Assembly (NCBI RefSeq): GCF_004217225.1
Contig: NZ_SHKM01000003.1
Span: 310,001 to 374,000, forward strand
Length of the DNA stretch: 64,000 nucleotides
Source: Azospira oryzae
Lineage (GTDB): Bacteria; Pseudomonadota; Gammaproteobacteria; Burkholderiales; Rhodocyclaceae
Direction: 5' to 3'
The notes beneath the pieces were generated by a model, which was given only the letters and a program-made list of their open reading frames with translations, made no database searches and was not told where the DNA came from. Below, piece after piece: positions 16,252-26,053 of this stretch; position 1 is the stretch's first letter, and the number at the start of each line of letters is the position of its first letter. Position numbers and translations under genes: made by a program.

Positions 16252-17079
16252 TCATTTCAACCAGGCCAGGAAACGGGACCACCAGCCGCGGGGGGCGGCG
16301 AAGTCGCGCAGGACCTTGACCAGGATCACGGACACGTTGTCGCGGCCGCCGTTGTCGTTGGCCATCTGGATCAGCTGGGTGGCGGCCAGCTCCAGGTTGG
16401 CGGAAAGGGTCTGCAGGGTGAGGCCGATTTCCTCGTCCTCCACCATGTCGTTGAGACCGTCGGAACAGAGCAGGAAGATGTCGCCCGGCAGCACCGGGTA
16501 GGAGCGGATCTCCGGCTCCACCTCCGGGTCCACGCCGAGGGCCCGGGTCACCAGGTTCTTGTTCATGGACAGCCGGGCCTGTTCCGGCGTCAGCATGCCG
16601 CTGTCGAGCTGCTCCTGCAGCAGGGAATGGTCCCGGGTGACCCGCACGAATTCCTCGCCGCGCAGGCGGTAGAGGCGGGAGTCGCCGATGTGGGCGACGG
16701 TCACCACGTTGTCGGCGAACAGGGCCAGCACCAGGGTCGTGCCCATGCCCGCGTACTGGGGCTGGCTCTGGGCGGCGTGGTAGATGGCCGAATTGGCGGT
16801 GGCGATACGCTCCCGCAGCAGGGCGTTGGCGTAGGGCTCGCCGTCGGGCTCCACCTCCCAGGCGCCTTTCAGGATCAGGCCTTCCTCGATCTCGCCCGAG
16901 AGCAGGGTGGTGGCCATGCCGCTGGCCACCTCGCCGGCGTTGTAGCCGCCCATGCCGTCGGCCAGGATGGCCAGGCCCAGATGGGGATTGGCGAAGACCG
17001 CATCCTCGTTGTGGCCCCGAACCATGCCCGGATCGGTCTTGACGGCGATTTCCAGGGCCTCGCTCAGACTCTTATGCAC
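16252..17079 (-). CDS. PP2C-family serine/threonine protein phosphatase
   Basis: A 275-residue metal-dependent phosphatase of the bacterial PstP/Stp1 type. All motifs are visible: the RGHNEDA metal ligand near the start, LADGMGGYNAGE, HIGDSRLYRL, the SDGLND aspartate and the GGRDNVSVILV block. GTG is the start, with GGAGG well placed upstream. It lacks a membrane segment; the last residues RGWWSRFLAWLK could make a short amphipathic tail. It follows the kinase gene after 16 bases and should reverse its phosphorylation. Confidence 0.93.
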   Translation of the reverse strand: MHKSLSEALEIAVKTDPGMVRGHNEDAVFANPHLGLAILADGMGGYNAGEVASGMATTLLSGEIEEGLILKGAWEVEPDGEPYANALLRERIATANSAIYHAAQSQPQYAGMGTTLVLALFADNVVTVAHIGDSRLYRLRGEEFVRVTRDHSLLQEQLDSGMLTPEQARLSMNKNLVTRALGVDPEVEPEIRSYPVLPGDIFLLCSDGLNDMVEDEEIGLTLQTLSANLELAATQLIQMANDNGGRDNVSVILVKVLRDFAAPRGWWSRFLAWLK

Positions 17080-17095
17080 GCAGTTTTCCTCCCCC

Positions 17096-19612
17096 TCAGA
17101 GCGTCACGTCCACGCCGCCGGCGCCGGGGGCGCAGGCCGCACGCAGGTCGCGCGCCATTTCCGCCCCGGTCTGGTAACGCTGCTCCGCGTCCTTGACCAG
17201 GGCCTTGTTGATGATTTCCGCCAGGGCCGCGGGCACGGCCGGATTGGCCAGGCGCACGTCGGGGCTGGCCTCGTTGGCGATCTTGAACATCAGCTGGGCC
17301 ATGGATTCGCCATGGAACGGCAGCTGGCCGCAGCACAACTGGTACAGGGTCACGCCCAGGGAAAACAGGTCGGAGCGGCCGTCGATCTTCTTCCCCGCCA
17401 GCTGCTCCGGCGACATGTAGGACGGGGTGCCGAGAACCATGCCGGTACGGGTGCGGGACGAATCGGTGATGCGGGCAATGCCGAAGTCGGTCACCTTGAC
17501 CTGATCCGACTCGGGCTCGTACATGATGTTGGCCGGCTTGATGTCCCGGTGCACCACGTTGTTGCGGTGGGCGTAGTCCAGGGCCTCGGCCACCCGGGCG
17601 ACGATGTCGGCCACCCGCTCGGGCGGCAGCAGGTGGTCGGCCTTGGTGAAGGGCACCAGGTCCTTGCCCTTGAGGAACTCCATGGCGATATAGGCCAGGT
17701 CGTGCTCTTCGCCGGCATCGAAAATGGTGACGATATTGGGATGGTTGAGGCGGCCGGCGGTTTCCGCCTCGCGGAAGAAGCGCTCCTTGACGTCGGCCAG
17801 CTCGTCTTCCTCGAACTCCTGGGCCAGGGCCATGGTCTTGATGGCCACCACCCGGTTGATCTTGGGGTCGCGCCCCTGGTAGACCACGCCCATGGCGCCC
17901 TTGCCCAGCTCCTTTTCCACCTGGTAGCGGCCCAGCATGGGCTTTTCCACCTCGCCGCCGGTGAGTATCTGGGTGCCCCCGCTGCTGCGGGCGCCGGCGC
18001 CGCCGAGCATGATGGTTTCCGACATGGCCTTGGCCCGGGACAGGCGCATTTCCAGGTCCCGGAACTTGGGGTTGTAGCCGGACATGTAGCGGAACACGGC
18101 CTCGGCCTTGTTGAACTGGCGCTTGCGTTCGAAGTCCAGGGCCAGGTTGTAGAGGTTCTCCATCAACTGGTCGTCCAGGGGGCACTTGCGCAGCTTGTCG
18201 AAGGCCATGTCGAGCTGGCCCTGGCCCTGGAAGGCCAGGCCCAGCATGCGGTTGGACTCGGCCGATTCCTGGTCGGATTTCTCCTTGCCCCGCTCCGTCA
18301 CCAGGAAGCGCTTGGTGGTGAGCAGGAGATGACCCAGCAGCAGCAGGGTGGCGGCGCCCATCAGCTGCAGCCACAGGCCGGCCCCCAGCATCAGGCCGAA
18401 ATGCAGGCCGAGCAGGGCCGCCAGCAGCAGGGCGGTGAGGCCGGCGCCGACGCCGGCGGAAAGCCGGGGCAGCAACAGGATCAGGTACAGGGCCACCAGC
18501 AGGTAGGCGGCCAGCTCGGCCCCCAGGCCCCAGGCCGGGATGACGAAGAAGTGTTCCTGCAGGATGCTGGAGACGGAGTGGGCCAGGGTCAGCACCGGTG
18601 CCATGGCCGGGGATACGGGCGTCACCTGGCTGGCGCCGACCCCGGCGGCGGTGGCGCCGATGAGGACGATCTTGTCCTGGTATTTGGCGGCGGGAATCTT
18701 GCCGGACAGCACGTCGTAGAAGGAATCCACCGCAAAGGCGGGCTTGCCCTCCCGGTCCTTGTAGAAGAAGGTCAGCATGCGGCTGGCCGGGTCTGTCGGG
18801 ATGCGCAGCTTGCCCAGGCGCACCGACTCCCCCAGGGTCGCCTGGATGTCGGCGGGCCCGAGATTGAGGCTGCGGGCGGCGATCAGCAGGGACAGGGAGG
18901 GATAGAACTGGTCGTAGTAGCTGAGCACCAGGGGTTCGCTGCGGATGCCGCCGTCCACGTCCACGGAGGCGTTGAGATGGCCGATGGCGGCGGCCTTCTC
19001 GCCGATGCCCGGCACCGGCAGCTGCACCGCGTTGGTGGGCAGGGCAAAGCCGCTGCCGGCATTGACCCGGGTCAGCTGGTTGCGGCTGACGAACTCCGGC
19101 AGGGGCTGGTCCGGCCGCCCCAGGGGATCGCCCAGCTGGAACAGCATGGGCAGCAGCACCGTGTCGGTGGCGCCGTAGCTCTGGGCCAGGCGGCGGTCCG
19201 TGTTGAGGGCGGCCTCGGCTTCCTGCAGGATGCCGGCGGCCTCCGCCGGCATGGCGCCCTGGCGGGAGAGTTCCAGCAGCCGGGTGATGTAGGCGTAGCC
19301 CGGATCGATCTGGGGCTCGGAGAACAGCACCGTGTTGCCGATGACCTTGGCCTTGGCCCCCACCAGGAGGTCGGTGAGGCGGGCATGGACGTCCCGGGAC
19401 CAGGGCCAGCGGCCGATGTTGGCGATGCTCTGGTCGTCGATGGCGATCACCGCCACCCGCTCGGACGGGGTCCGGCTGGAGGCGGCCACGCCCATGTCGT
19501 AGGCCTTGCGCTCCAGGCTCTGGATCAACTCCCCATTGGCGGCGGCCAGCATGGCCAGGGACAGGGCCAGGCCGAGGAACCAGTCGGTCTTCCAGAATCC
19601 GGCTTTGCGCAT
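17096..19612 (-). CDS. CHASE2-domain serine/threonine protein kinase
   Basis: An 838-residue transmembrane kinase with its sensor at the N-terminus. An anchor helix (about 10-26) precedes a periplasmic CHASE2 domain (about 30-340), which shares the IDDQSIANIGRWPWSRD block with the cyclase in the same operon. Three membrane helices (about 355-445) and a helical, TPR-like segment (about 465-540) follow. The C-terminal Hanks-type kinase (from about 565) has the glycine loop LGKGAMGVVY from residue 569, VHRDIKPAN with catalytic Asp690, TDFGIA and the GTPSYMSPEQL activation segment. Domain order is reversed from the usual bacterial kinase, where the sensor is C-terminal. ATG has GGAGG upstream. 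First gene of the cassette. Confidence 0.93.
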   Translation of the reverse strand: MRKAGFWKTDWFLGLALSLAMLAAANGELIQSLERKAYDMGVAASSRTPSERVAVIAIDDQSIANIGRWPWSRDVHARLTDLLVGAKAKVIGNTVLFSEPQIDPGYAYITRLLELSRQGAMPAEAAGILQEAEAALNTDRRLAQSYGATDTVLLPMLFQLGDPLGRPDQPLPEFVSRNQLTRVNAGSGFALPTNAVQLPVPGIGEKAAAIGHLNASVDVDGGIRSEPLVLSYYDQFYPSLSLLIAARSLNLGPADIQATLGESVRLGKLRIPTDPASRMLTFFYKDREGKPAFAVDSFYDVLSGKIPAAKYQDKIVLIGATAAGVGASQVTPVSPAMAPVLTLAHSVSSILQEHFFVIPAWGLGAELAAYLLVALYLILLLPRLSAGVGAGLTALLLAALLGLHFGLMLGAGLWLQLMGAATLLLLGHLLLTTKRFLVTERGKEKSDQESAESNRMLGLAFQGQGQLDMAFDKLRKCPLDDQLMENLYNLALDFERKRQFNKAEAVFRYMSGYNPKFRDLEMRLSRAKAMSETIMLGGAGARSSGGTQILTGGEVEKPMLGRYQVEKELGKGAMGVVYQGRDPKINRVVAIKTMALAQEFEEDELADVKERFFREAETAGRLNHPNIVTIFDAGEEHDLAYIAMEFLKGKDLVPFTKADHLLPPERVADIVARVAEALDYAHRNNVVHRDIKPANIMYEPESDQVKVTDFGIARITDSSRTRTGMVLGTPSYMSPEQLAGKKIDGRSDLFSLGVTLYQLCCGQLPFHGESMAQLMFKIANEASPDVRLANPAVPAALAEIINKALVKDAEQRYQTGAEMARDLRAACAPGAGGVDVTL

Positions 19613-19736
19613 GGCGCAGGGCCTCCAATGCCAAATTGATTAGTTGTCTTCTTCTATGGCCTGCCGGAACGGCCCAATGCTGGCTCCCTCCGACTCCCTC
19701 GTGCCGCAACCCTATTATTCAGCGGCGTATTCTGCA

Positions 19737-19765
19737 TTCTTACAGTGCCGCCTTAACTCAGTCAA
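19737..19765 (-). promoter_or_regulatory. candidate sigma-70 promoter of the signalling operon
   Basis: On the minus strand TTGACT (19760-19765) and TAAGAA (19737-19742) are 17 bases apart. The -35 box is good and the -10 box weak. It would give a leader of roughly 120 bases to the kinase ATG. The 233-base gap 19613-19845 holds nothing else that I recognise. Confidence 0.35.
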
Positions 19766-19845
19766 ATGGGATTCTCGCCGAGAAAGCCGGCGCCGGGCGC
19801 GCCATAATTCACGCTCCCCGGCGGGCGAGAAACAAACGGGCGTTT

Positions 19846-20817
19846 TCAGCCGCCGAACGGCAGTTCCTGGCCCAGCCCCCGGGCCCGGGCCTGGGCCAGC
19901 ACCAGGGAGGCCAGCACCAGATCCTGGACCGCCAATCCCTGGGATTCGAACAGGGTGATCTGCTCGGGCGAACTGCGCCCGGCACGGCGGCCGACGATGA
20001 CATCACCCAGCTCCACCAGCTGGCGTGCGGAAAGGCGGCCCTTCTCCAGCAGGGGCACCAGATCCCCGGCCTCCTTCAGGGCCGTATCCACCGTATCCAC
20101 CGCCACCAGGTCGCAACGGCGCACGGCGGCTTCGGACAGTTCCTGGCGGATCAGGGCATTGGAACCGGCGGCATTGATGTGCACACCCGGCACCAGCCAG
20201 TCGGCGTCGAACAGGGGGGCGGCGGCCGTGGTGATGGTGCCGATCACATCGGCGCCGCGCACCGTCGCTTCCGCATCGGCGGCGGGGACGATCTCGACCC
20301 CGGGCAGGCGCTGGCCCATCTCGGCGCAGAAGGCTTCCAGCTTGTCCCGCTTGCGGCCATAAACCTTGACCCGGCGCAGCGGCAGGGCGGTGCAGACGGC
20401 TTCAACATGGCCCCGGGCCTGCCAGCCGCTGCCGAAGACGCCGGCCACTTCGGAATCGGGCCGCGCCAGCCATTTGGCGGCGATGCCCGAGGCGGCGCCG
20501 GTGCGCATCATGCCCAGGTAATCGGCGGCCACCACGGCCTGCAGCACGCCGCTGGCGGCGTCGAAGAGAAAGACGTTGAAGCGGTTGCCGCTGCGGTTGC
20601 TGGTATAGGCCTTGTAGCCCAGGATGCCCAGCCCGGGCAGGCCGCCGTGCAGCAGGTGCAGGGCCGTCTGGGGCAGGCGGGTGCGGGCCCGGGGCGTGTC
20701 CTGGGCGGCCAGGGCGCCCTCCCGGGACAGTTCGCGGTGGGCGGTTTCCACGGCCTCCAGGGCCATGGGCATGGTCAGCACCGACTGGACGTCGGCTTCG
20801 CTCAGATACAGGGCCAT
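19846..20817 (-). CDS. ornithine cyclodeaminase/mu-crystallin family protein
   Basis: A 323-residue NAD(P)-binding protein of the ornithine cyclodeaminase, alanine dehydrogenase and delta-1-pyrroline-2-carboxylate reductase family. An N-terminal substrate part contains the LGYKAYT stretch; its lysine is usual in the active site. A Rossmann fold follows with VFGSGWQARGHVEA. The ATG at 20817 is two bases after the terC stop, so it is probably translated from the terC transcript. The family carries out several reactions on amino or imino acids, and the exact substrate cannot be told from sequence. It sits at the end of a sucCD-terC block with no amino-acid genes beside it. Confidence 0.85.
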   Translation of the reverse strand: MALYLSEADVQSVLTMPMALEAVETAHRELSREGALAAQDTPRARTRLPQTALHLLHGGLPGLGILGYKAYTSNRSGNRFNVFLFDAASGVLQAVVAADYLGMMRTGAASGIAAKWLARPDSEVAGVFGSGWQARGHVEAVCTALPLRRVKVYGRKRDKLEAFCAEMGQRLPGVEIVPAADAEATVRGADVIGTITTAAAPLFDADWLVPGVHINAAGSNALIRQELSEAAVRRCDLVAVDTVDTALKEAGDLVPLLEKGRLSARQLVELGDVIVGRRAGRSSPEQITLFESQGLAVQDLVLASLVLAQARARGLGQELPFGG

Positions 20818-20819
20818 TC

Positions 20820-21521
20820 TTACTCCACGGTAATATCGACGGGGGCCGGGCGCCGGGCCTGCAGCACCTTGCCGGCCAGCACCACCAGCACGGCGGCGAG
20901 GAGGCCGACGGCCTTGGGCAGCCAGGCCGGCGTGCCGGTCAGCCAGGGGGCCAGGCCGGGATCGGCGGCGATCATTTCGCCGGCGACGAAGCCCAGCAGG
21001 GCGGCGCCCAGGGTCACCACCACCGGCCAGCGCTCCATCAGCTTGAGGATCAGCTGGCTGGACCAGACGATCAGGGGAATGCTCACGGCCAGGCCGAAGA
21101 GCAGCAGGAACAGGCTGCCATGGGAGGCGCCGGCAACGCCGATGACGTTGTCCAGGCTCATGACGAAGTCGGCGACGATGATGGTCTTCACCGCGCCCCA
21201 CAGGTGGTCGGCGGCATCGATGTCGTGGCCGTCGTCGTCCTCCGGCAGCAGCAGCTTGATGCCGATCCACAGCAGCAGCAGGCCGCCCACCAGCTTGAGC
21301 CAGGGCAGGTTCATCACCAGGGCGGCGAAGGTGGTCAGCACCACGCGCAGGCTGACGGCGCCGGCGACGCCCCAGAAGATGCCTTTCTTGCGCTGCTCGG
21401 GGGAAAGGTTGCGACAGGCCAGGGCGATGACCACGGCGTTGTCGCCGGAGAGCACCACGTCGATGGCGATGATCTGGGCCACCGCCAGCCAGAAAACGGG
21501 AGAAGTGAGGTCGAGTTCCAT
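20820..21521 (-). CDS. TerC-family integral membrane protein
   Basis: A 233-residue, multi-pass membrane protein of the TerC/YjbE group. About seven hydrophobic segments are visible. The conserved DVVLSGDNAVVIALA near the N-terminus and SLDNVIGVAGASHG in the middle carry the aspartates linked to metal ion movement. Homologues are implicated in manganese export and metal loading of exported enzymes. The ATG at 21521 gives the typical short cytoplasmic start MELDLTSPVFW. It follows sucCD on the same strand, separated by a terminator, and is tightly coupled to the cyclodeaminase-like gene. Confidence 0.88.
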   Translation of the reverse strand: MELDLTSPVFWLAVAQIIAIDVVLSGDNAVVIALACRNLSPEQRKKGIFWGVAGAVSLRVVLTTFAALVMNLPWLKLVGGLLLLWIGIKLLLPEDDDGHDIDAADHLWGAVKTIIVADFVMSLDNVIGVAGASHGSLFLLLFGLAVSIPLIVWSSQLILKLMERWPVVVTLGAALLGFVAGEMIAADPGLAPWLTGTPAWLPKAVGLLAAVLVVLAGKVLQARRPAPVDITVE

Positions 21522-21679
21522 GGGGCCGGATTGTACCGTGGCCGGGCCCTGGCCCGGCATTTCCCGGACAGGCGGGGTCTGCGATGACAGAGCATGGCGC
21601 CGCTCAGGCAGGAAAGACGGGCATTTCCGGCATGGCATCGCCAGCAGCGGCGCCCCGCCTGCCTCCCAGGGCATGCCCC

Positions 21680-21709
21680 AAAAGAAAAAGGCGGGCCAGA
21701 AGGCCCGCC
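21680..21709 (-). terminator. rho-independent terminator of sucCD
   Basis: The GGCGGGCC/GGCCCGCC stem (21690-21709) has an AGAA loop. On the minus strand it is followed by a run of T residues broken by one C, reading across 21680-21689. It lies 25 bases after the sucD stop. Confidence 0.85.
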
Positions 21710-21733
21710 TTGGCATTGCGCCGGGGACGCTGC

Positions 21734-22630
21734 TTACTTCAGCAGGCCCTTGAGCAGACGGCCCATTTCGGAGGGGTTGCGGGTCACGGTGAAGCCGCAC
21801 TCTTCCATGATGGCGAGCTTGGCGTCAGCGGTGTCGGCACCACCGGAAATCAGGGCGCCAGCATGGCCCATGCGCTTGCCCGCAGGGGCAGTCACACCGG
21901 CGATGAAGCCGACGATGGGCTTCTTCATGTTGGCCTTGCACCACATGGCGGCTTCGGCTTCATCGGGACCGCCGATTTCGCCGATCATGATGACGGCGTC
22001 GGTATCCGGATCGTCATTGAACATCTTCATGACGTCGATGTGCTTCAGACCGTTGATGGGGTCGCCACCGATACCCACGGCGGAAGACTGGCCCAGACCG
22101 ATTTCGGTCAGCTGGGCAACGGCTTCGTAGGTCAGGGTGCCGGAGCGGGAAACCACGCCGATGCGACCCTTCTTGTGGATGTGACCGGGCATGATGCCGA
22201 TCTTGATTTCATCGGGGGTGATCAGGCCGGGGCAGTTGGGACCCAGCAGCAGGGTCTTCTTGCCGCCCTTGGCTTCCTTTTCCTTCATCTTGTTGCGCAC
22301 TTCCAGCATGTCCCGCACGGGGATGCCTTCGGTGATGCAGATGGCCAGGTCCAGGTCGGCTTCAACGGCTTCCCAGATGGCGGCAGCAGCGCCGGCGGGC
22401 GGCACGTAGATGACGGAAACGGTGGCGCCGGTGTCCTTGGCAGCTTCCTTGACGGTGGCGTAGATGGGGATGTCGAAGATCTTCTCGCCAGCCTTCTTGG
22501 GGTTCACGCCGGCAACGAAGCAGTTCTTGCCGTTGGCGTATTCCTGGCACTTTTCCGTATGGAACTGGCCGGTCTTGCCGGTGATGCCCTGGGTGATGAC
22601 CTTGGTGTCTTTGTTGATCAGGATGGACAT
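21734..22630 (-). CDS. sucD: succinyl-CoA ligase (ADP-forming), alpha subunit
   Basis: The CoA-binding and phosphohistidine subunit of succinyl-CoA synthetase, 298 residues, the expected length. The N-terminal CoA-binding Rossmann domain begins SILINKDTKVITQGITGKTG. The phosphohistidine is in the GHAGALISGG block near the C-terminus. With SucC it makes succinate plus ATP from succinyl-CoA in the citric acid cycle. ATG with a purine-rich stretch lies 11 bases after the sucC stop. Codon use is less GC-biased than in neighbouring genes, as expected for a highly expressed gene. Confidence 0.97.
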   Translation of the reverse strand: MSILINKDTKVITQGITGKTGQFHTEKCQEYANGKNCFVAGVNPKKAGEKIFDIPIYATVKEAAKDTGATVSVIYVPPAGAAAAIWEAVEADLDLAICITEGIPVRDMLEVRNKMKEKEAKGGKKTLLLGPNCPGLITPDEIKIGIMPGHIHKKGRIGVVSRSGTLTYEAVAQLTEIGLGQSSAVGIGGDPINGLKHIDVMKMFNDDPDTDAVIMIGEIGGPDEAEAAMWCKANMKKPIVGFIAGVTAPAGKRMGHAGALISGGADTADAKLAIMEECGFTVTRNPSEMGRLLKGLLK

Positions 22631-22641
22631 TCAATAACTCC

Positions 22642-23802
<1,161 letters not shown>

Positions 23803-23853
23803 GCGCTTTCCTTGCTTGGTTGAAGTTGCGAGCAAAAGGCAGGAGTGTCTCCC

Positions 23854-24405
23854 CTACCCCATTTTCTGGTCACGGTACCAGCGCGGGTAATAGCGCTGGA
23901 CCGCTTCCGAAGTGGATTCGAGGGCATGGCAGCGGTCAAGCTGATAAGGCTTGTGACCATGGTCCTCGTTGTCTTTCATTTCACTGGCAAAGGTCTGGAT
24001 CGCCGCCGTCGGCAGCACCATGACCAGCTCGGTCAGATGGGAGCAGCCTTTGACATCGCCAAAACGCTCCTTGACCGCCCTGCGGAAGCCGTGAAACAGA
24101 TTCAAGCCTACCAGCCTGTTGTAATCCGCGTTGATACGGTCGCATTGTCCCACATAGGGCATGCCGTCCGTCCGGGTCTCCGCCGCGAGAATGTTGAATT
24201 CCCGATCGATGGTGACCCGTACCCACATATCGTGTACCGGTTCTCCTGCTGGCCGCAGCCCGGAGGAAAGGGGGTAATCATGATCCTTGACGTCGGTCAG
24301 ACGCGCCTCCACGTCCCACAGACCATCCTCGCGCTTGAAGCCATACAACTGGATGCTGCGGACGTGCAGGCGCTGGCGGGCAACAGGGGCAGGGGAAAGT
24401 GGCAT
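23854..24405 (-). CDS. DUF2889 family protein of unknown function
   Basis: A soluble protein of 183 residues that I recognise as DUF2889. Family features seen include the opening basic strand with RSIQLYGFKREDGLWDVEARLTD split over the first 35 residues, DMWVRVTID, and a cysteine-containing GQCDRINADYNRLVGLNL region. The later GCSHLTEL block is also present. The last part, with Cys-His (DRCHALES) and an aromatic YYPRWYRD tail, is typical. No enzyme motif is evident. ATG at 24405 is chosen because homologues begin MPLSP; no clear Shine-Dalgarno precedes it. It is directly upstream of sucCD on the same strand and may share its transcript. Function unknown. Confidence 0.75.
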   Translation of the reverse strand: MPLSPAPVARQRLHVRSIQLYGFKREDGLWDVEARLTDVKDHDYPLSSGLRPAGEPVHDMWVRVTIDREFNILAAETRTDGMPYVGQCDRINADYNRLVGLNLFHGFRRAVKERFGDVKGCSHLTELVMVLPTAAIQTFASEMKDNEDHGHKPYQLDRCHALESTSEAVQRYYPRWYRDQKMG

Positions 24406-24638
24406 GGGGAGGCCGGATTCTTTATGCAACGGATTACAGCAGCGGAGCGCTATCTTATTGTTAGTCCGCCAATATTAACACAAGAAAAAAGGCGCCCCGC
24501 TGTTTTGCATTCATAATTATGGATACAAATCCCGGGCCCGCAGCGCCTCCATTTGATCCAGATTAAGCGCCCCCCGCCCCGCCGCCCCCAGAATCCCGGA
24601 CAGCATTATTACAACGACAAAAAGTCGGGGAGAAAACC

Positions 24639-25955
24639 ATGCACCGGGAGTCCGCCGCCGCCCTGGAAGGGGAACGCATCGCCCGCGCCAGCCGGGACGA
24701 AATCGCCGCCCTGCAGCTCAAGCGCCTGCAACAGACCCTGCGCCACGCCTACGAGAAGGTGCCCCATACCCGGGCCAAGTTCGACGCCCACGGCGTCCAT
24801 CCGGACGACCTGAAGACCCTGGCGGACCTGGCCAGGTTCCCCTTCACTGGCAAACAGGACCTGCGGGACAACTATCCCTACGGCCTCTTCGCCGTGCCCA
24901 TGCGCGACATCGTGCGGGTGCACGCCTCCAGCGGCACCACCGGCAAGCCCACCGTGGTCGGCTACACCGCCGGCGACATCGACCGTTGGGCCGACATCAT
25001 GGCCCGGGCCCTGCGCGCCGCCGGCGCCGGACCGGAGGACATCGTCCATGTGGCCCACGGCTACGGCCTGTTCACCGGCGGCCTCGGCGTCCATTACGGC
25101 GTCGAGCGCCTGGGCGCCACGGCGGTGCCCGTTTCCGGCGGCCAGACCGAGCGCCAGGTGCAGCTCATCGCCGACTTCAAGCCCACGGTGCTGGTGGTGA
25201 CGCCCTCCTACGCCCTCAACCTGGCTGACGAATGCGAGCACCAGGGCTTCGACCTGGCCGGCTCCAGCCTGCGCATCGGCCTCTTCGGCGCCGAGCCCTG
25301 GGGCGAAAGCATGCGGGCGGAGATCGAGCGCCGCTTCGGCATCGCCGCCATGGACCTCTACGGCCTGTCGGAAGTGATGGGCCCCGGCGTCGCCAGCGAA
25401 TGCATCGAATCCCGGGACGGCCCCACCATCTGGGAAGACCACTTCTACCCGGAGATCATCGACCCCAATACCGGCGAAGTCCTGCCCGACGGCGCCCACG
25501 GCGAACTGGTGTTCACCTCCCTGACCAAGGAGGGTATGCCGGTGGTGCGCTACCGCACCCGGGACCTGACCACCCTGCTGCCGCCCACGGCCCGCAGCTT
25601 CCGCCGCATCGGCAAGATCACCGGCCGTTCCGACGACATGCTGATCATCCGCGGCGTCAACGTCTTCCCCAGCCAGATCGAGGAATTCGTGCTCAAGCAG
25701 GCCGAGCTGTCGCCCCACTACCAGCTGGAGGTGTGGCGTGAGGGCCACCTGGACAAGCTGGACATCCGGGTGGAACTGAAACCCGAGTTCGCCAATGCGG
25801 GCACCCACGTCTCCGAGCAGGCGGCGCGGGAGCTGCAGCATCACATCAAGTCCTATATCGGCATTTCCACCCGGGTGCGGGTGGAGGCGGTGGGCAGCAT
25901 CGAACGGGCCGTCGGCGGCAAGGCCCGGCGGGTGGTGGACAAGCGGCCGCAATAG
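24639..25955 (+). CDS. paaK: phenylacetate-CoA ligase paralogue 1
   Basis: An AMP-forming acyl-CoA ligase, 438 residues, the normal PaaK length. The phosphate loop SSGTTGKP is at residues 97-104. The adenylation core follows with GLSEVMGPGV, the YRTRDLT aspartate region and the RIGKITGRSDDMLIIRGVN hinge. The C-terminal domain ends with KARRVVDKRPQ and contains the catalytic lysine. It activates phenylacetate or a related aryl acid to its CoA thioester in the cytoplasm. ATG follows GGGGAGA. A second paaK copy lies 1.6 kb downstream, and a MATE exporter gene lies between. The ring-oxidising paa genes are absent, so an anaerobic route or a related acid is possible. Confidence 0.92.
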   Translation: MHRESAAALEGERIARASRDEIAALQLKRLQQTLRHAYEKVPHTRAKFDAHGVHPDDLKTLADLARFPFTGKQDLRDNYPYGLFAVPMRDIVRVHASSGTTGKPTVVGYTAGDIDRWADIMARALRAAGAGPEDIVHVAHGYGLFTGGLGVHYGVERLGATAVPVSGGQTERQVQLIADFKPTVLVVTPSYALNLADECEHQGFDLAGSSLRIGLFGAEPWGESMRAEIERRFGIAAMDLYGLSEVMGPGVASECIESRDGPTIWEDHFYPEIIDPNTGEVLPDGAHGELVFTSLTKEGMPVVRYRTRDLTTLLPPTARSFRRIGKITGRSDDMLIIRGVNVFPSQIEEFVLKQAELSPHYQLEVWREGHLDKLDIRVELKPEFANAGTHVSEQAARELQHHIKSYIGISTRVRVEAVGSIERAVGGKARRVVDKRPQ

Positions 25956-26053
25956 CGGCATCGCCTGGAAGGCAGGCAGGGCGCCGCTGCCAGCCGCGCC
26001 TTGCCTGACAACGAGACGGGACGCGCCTTTTCAGGCAGGACCGGCGAAGCGCC

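Noticed and set aside
24406-24638. The 233-base gap between the DUF2889 gene and paaK copy 1.
   Set aside because: I looked for promoters, riboswitch-like folds and small ORFs. It is AT-richer than its surroundings and probably holds the two divergent promoters, but no element stands out enough to call.
26002-26037. Inverted repeat TGCCTGA...TCAGGCA between paaK copy 1 and the MATE gene.
   Set aside because: Only 7 bases per arm with a 22-base loop and no T-run; too weak to call a terminator or operator.
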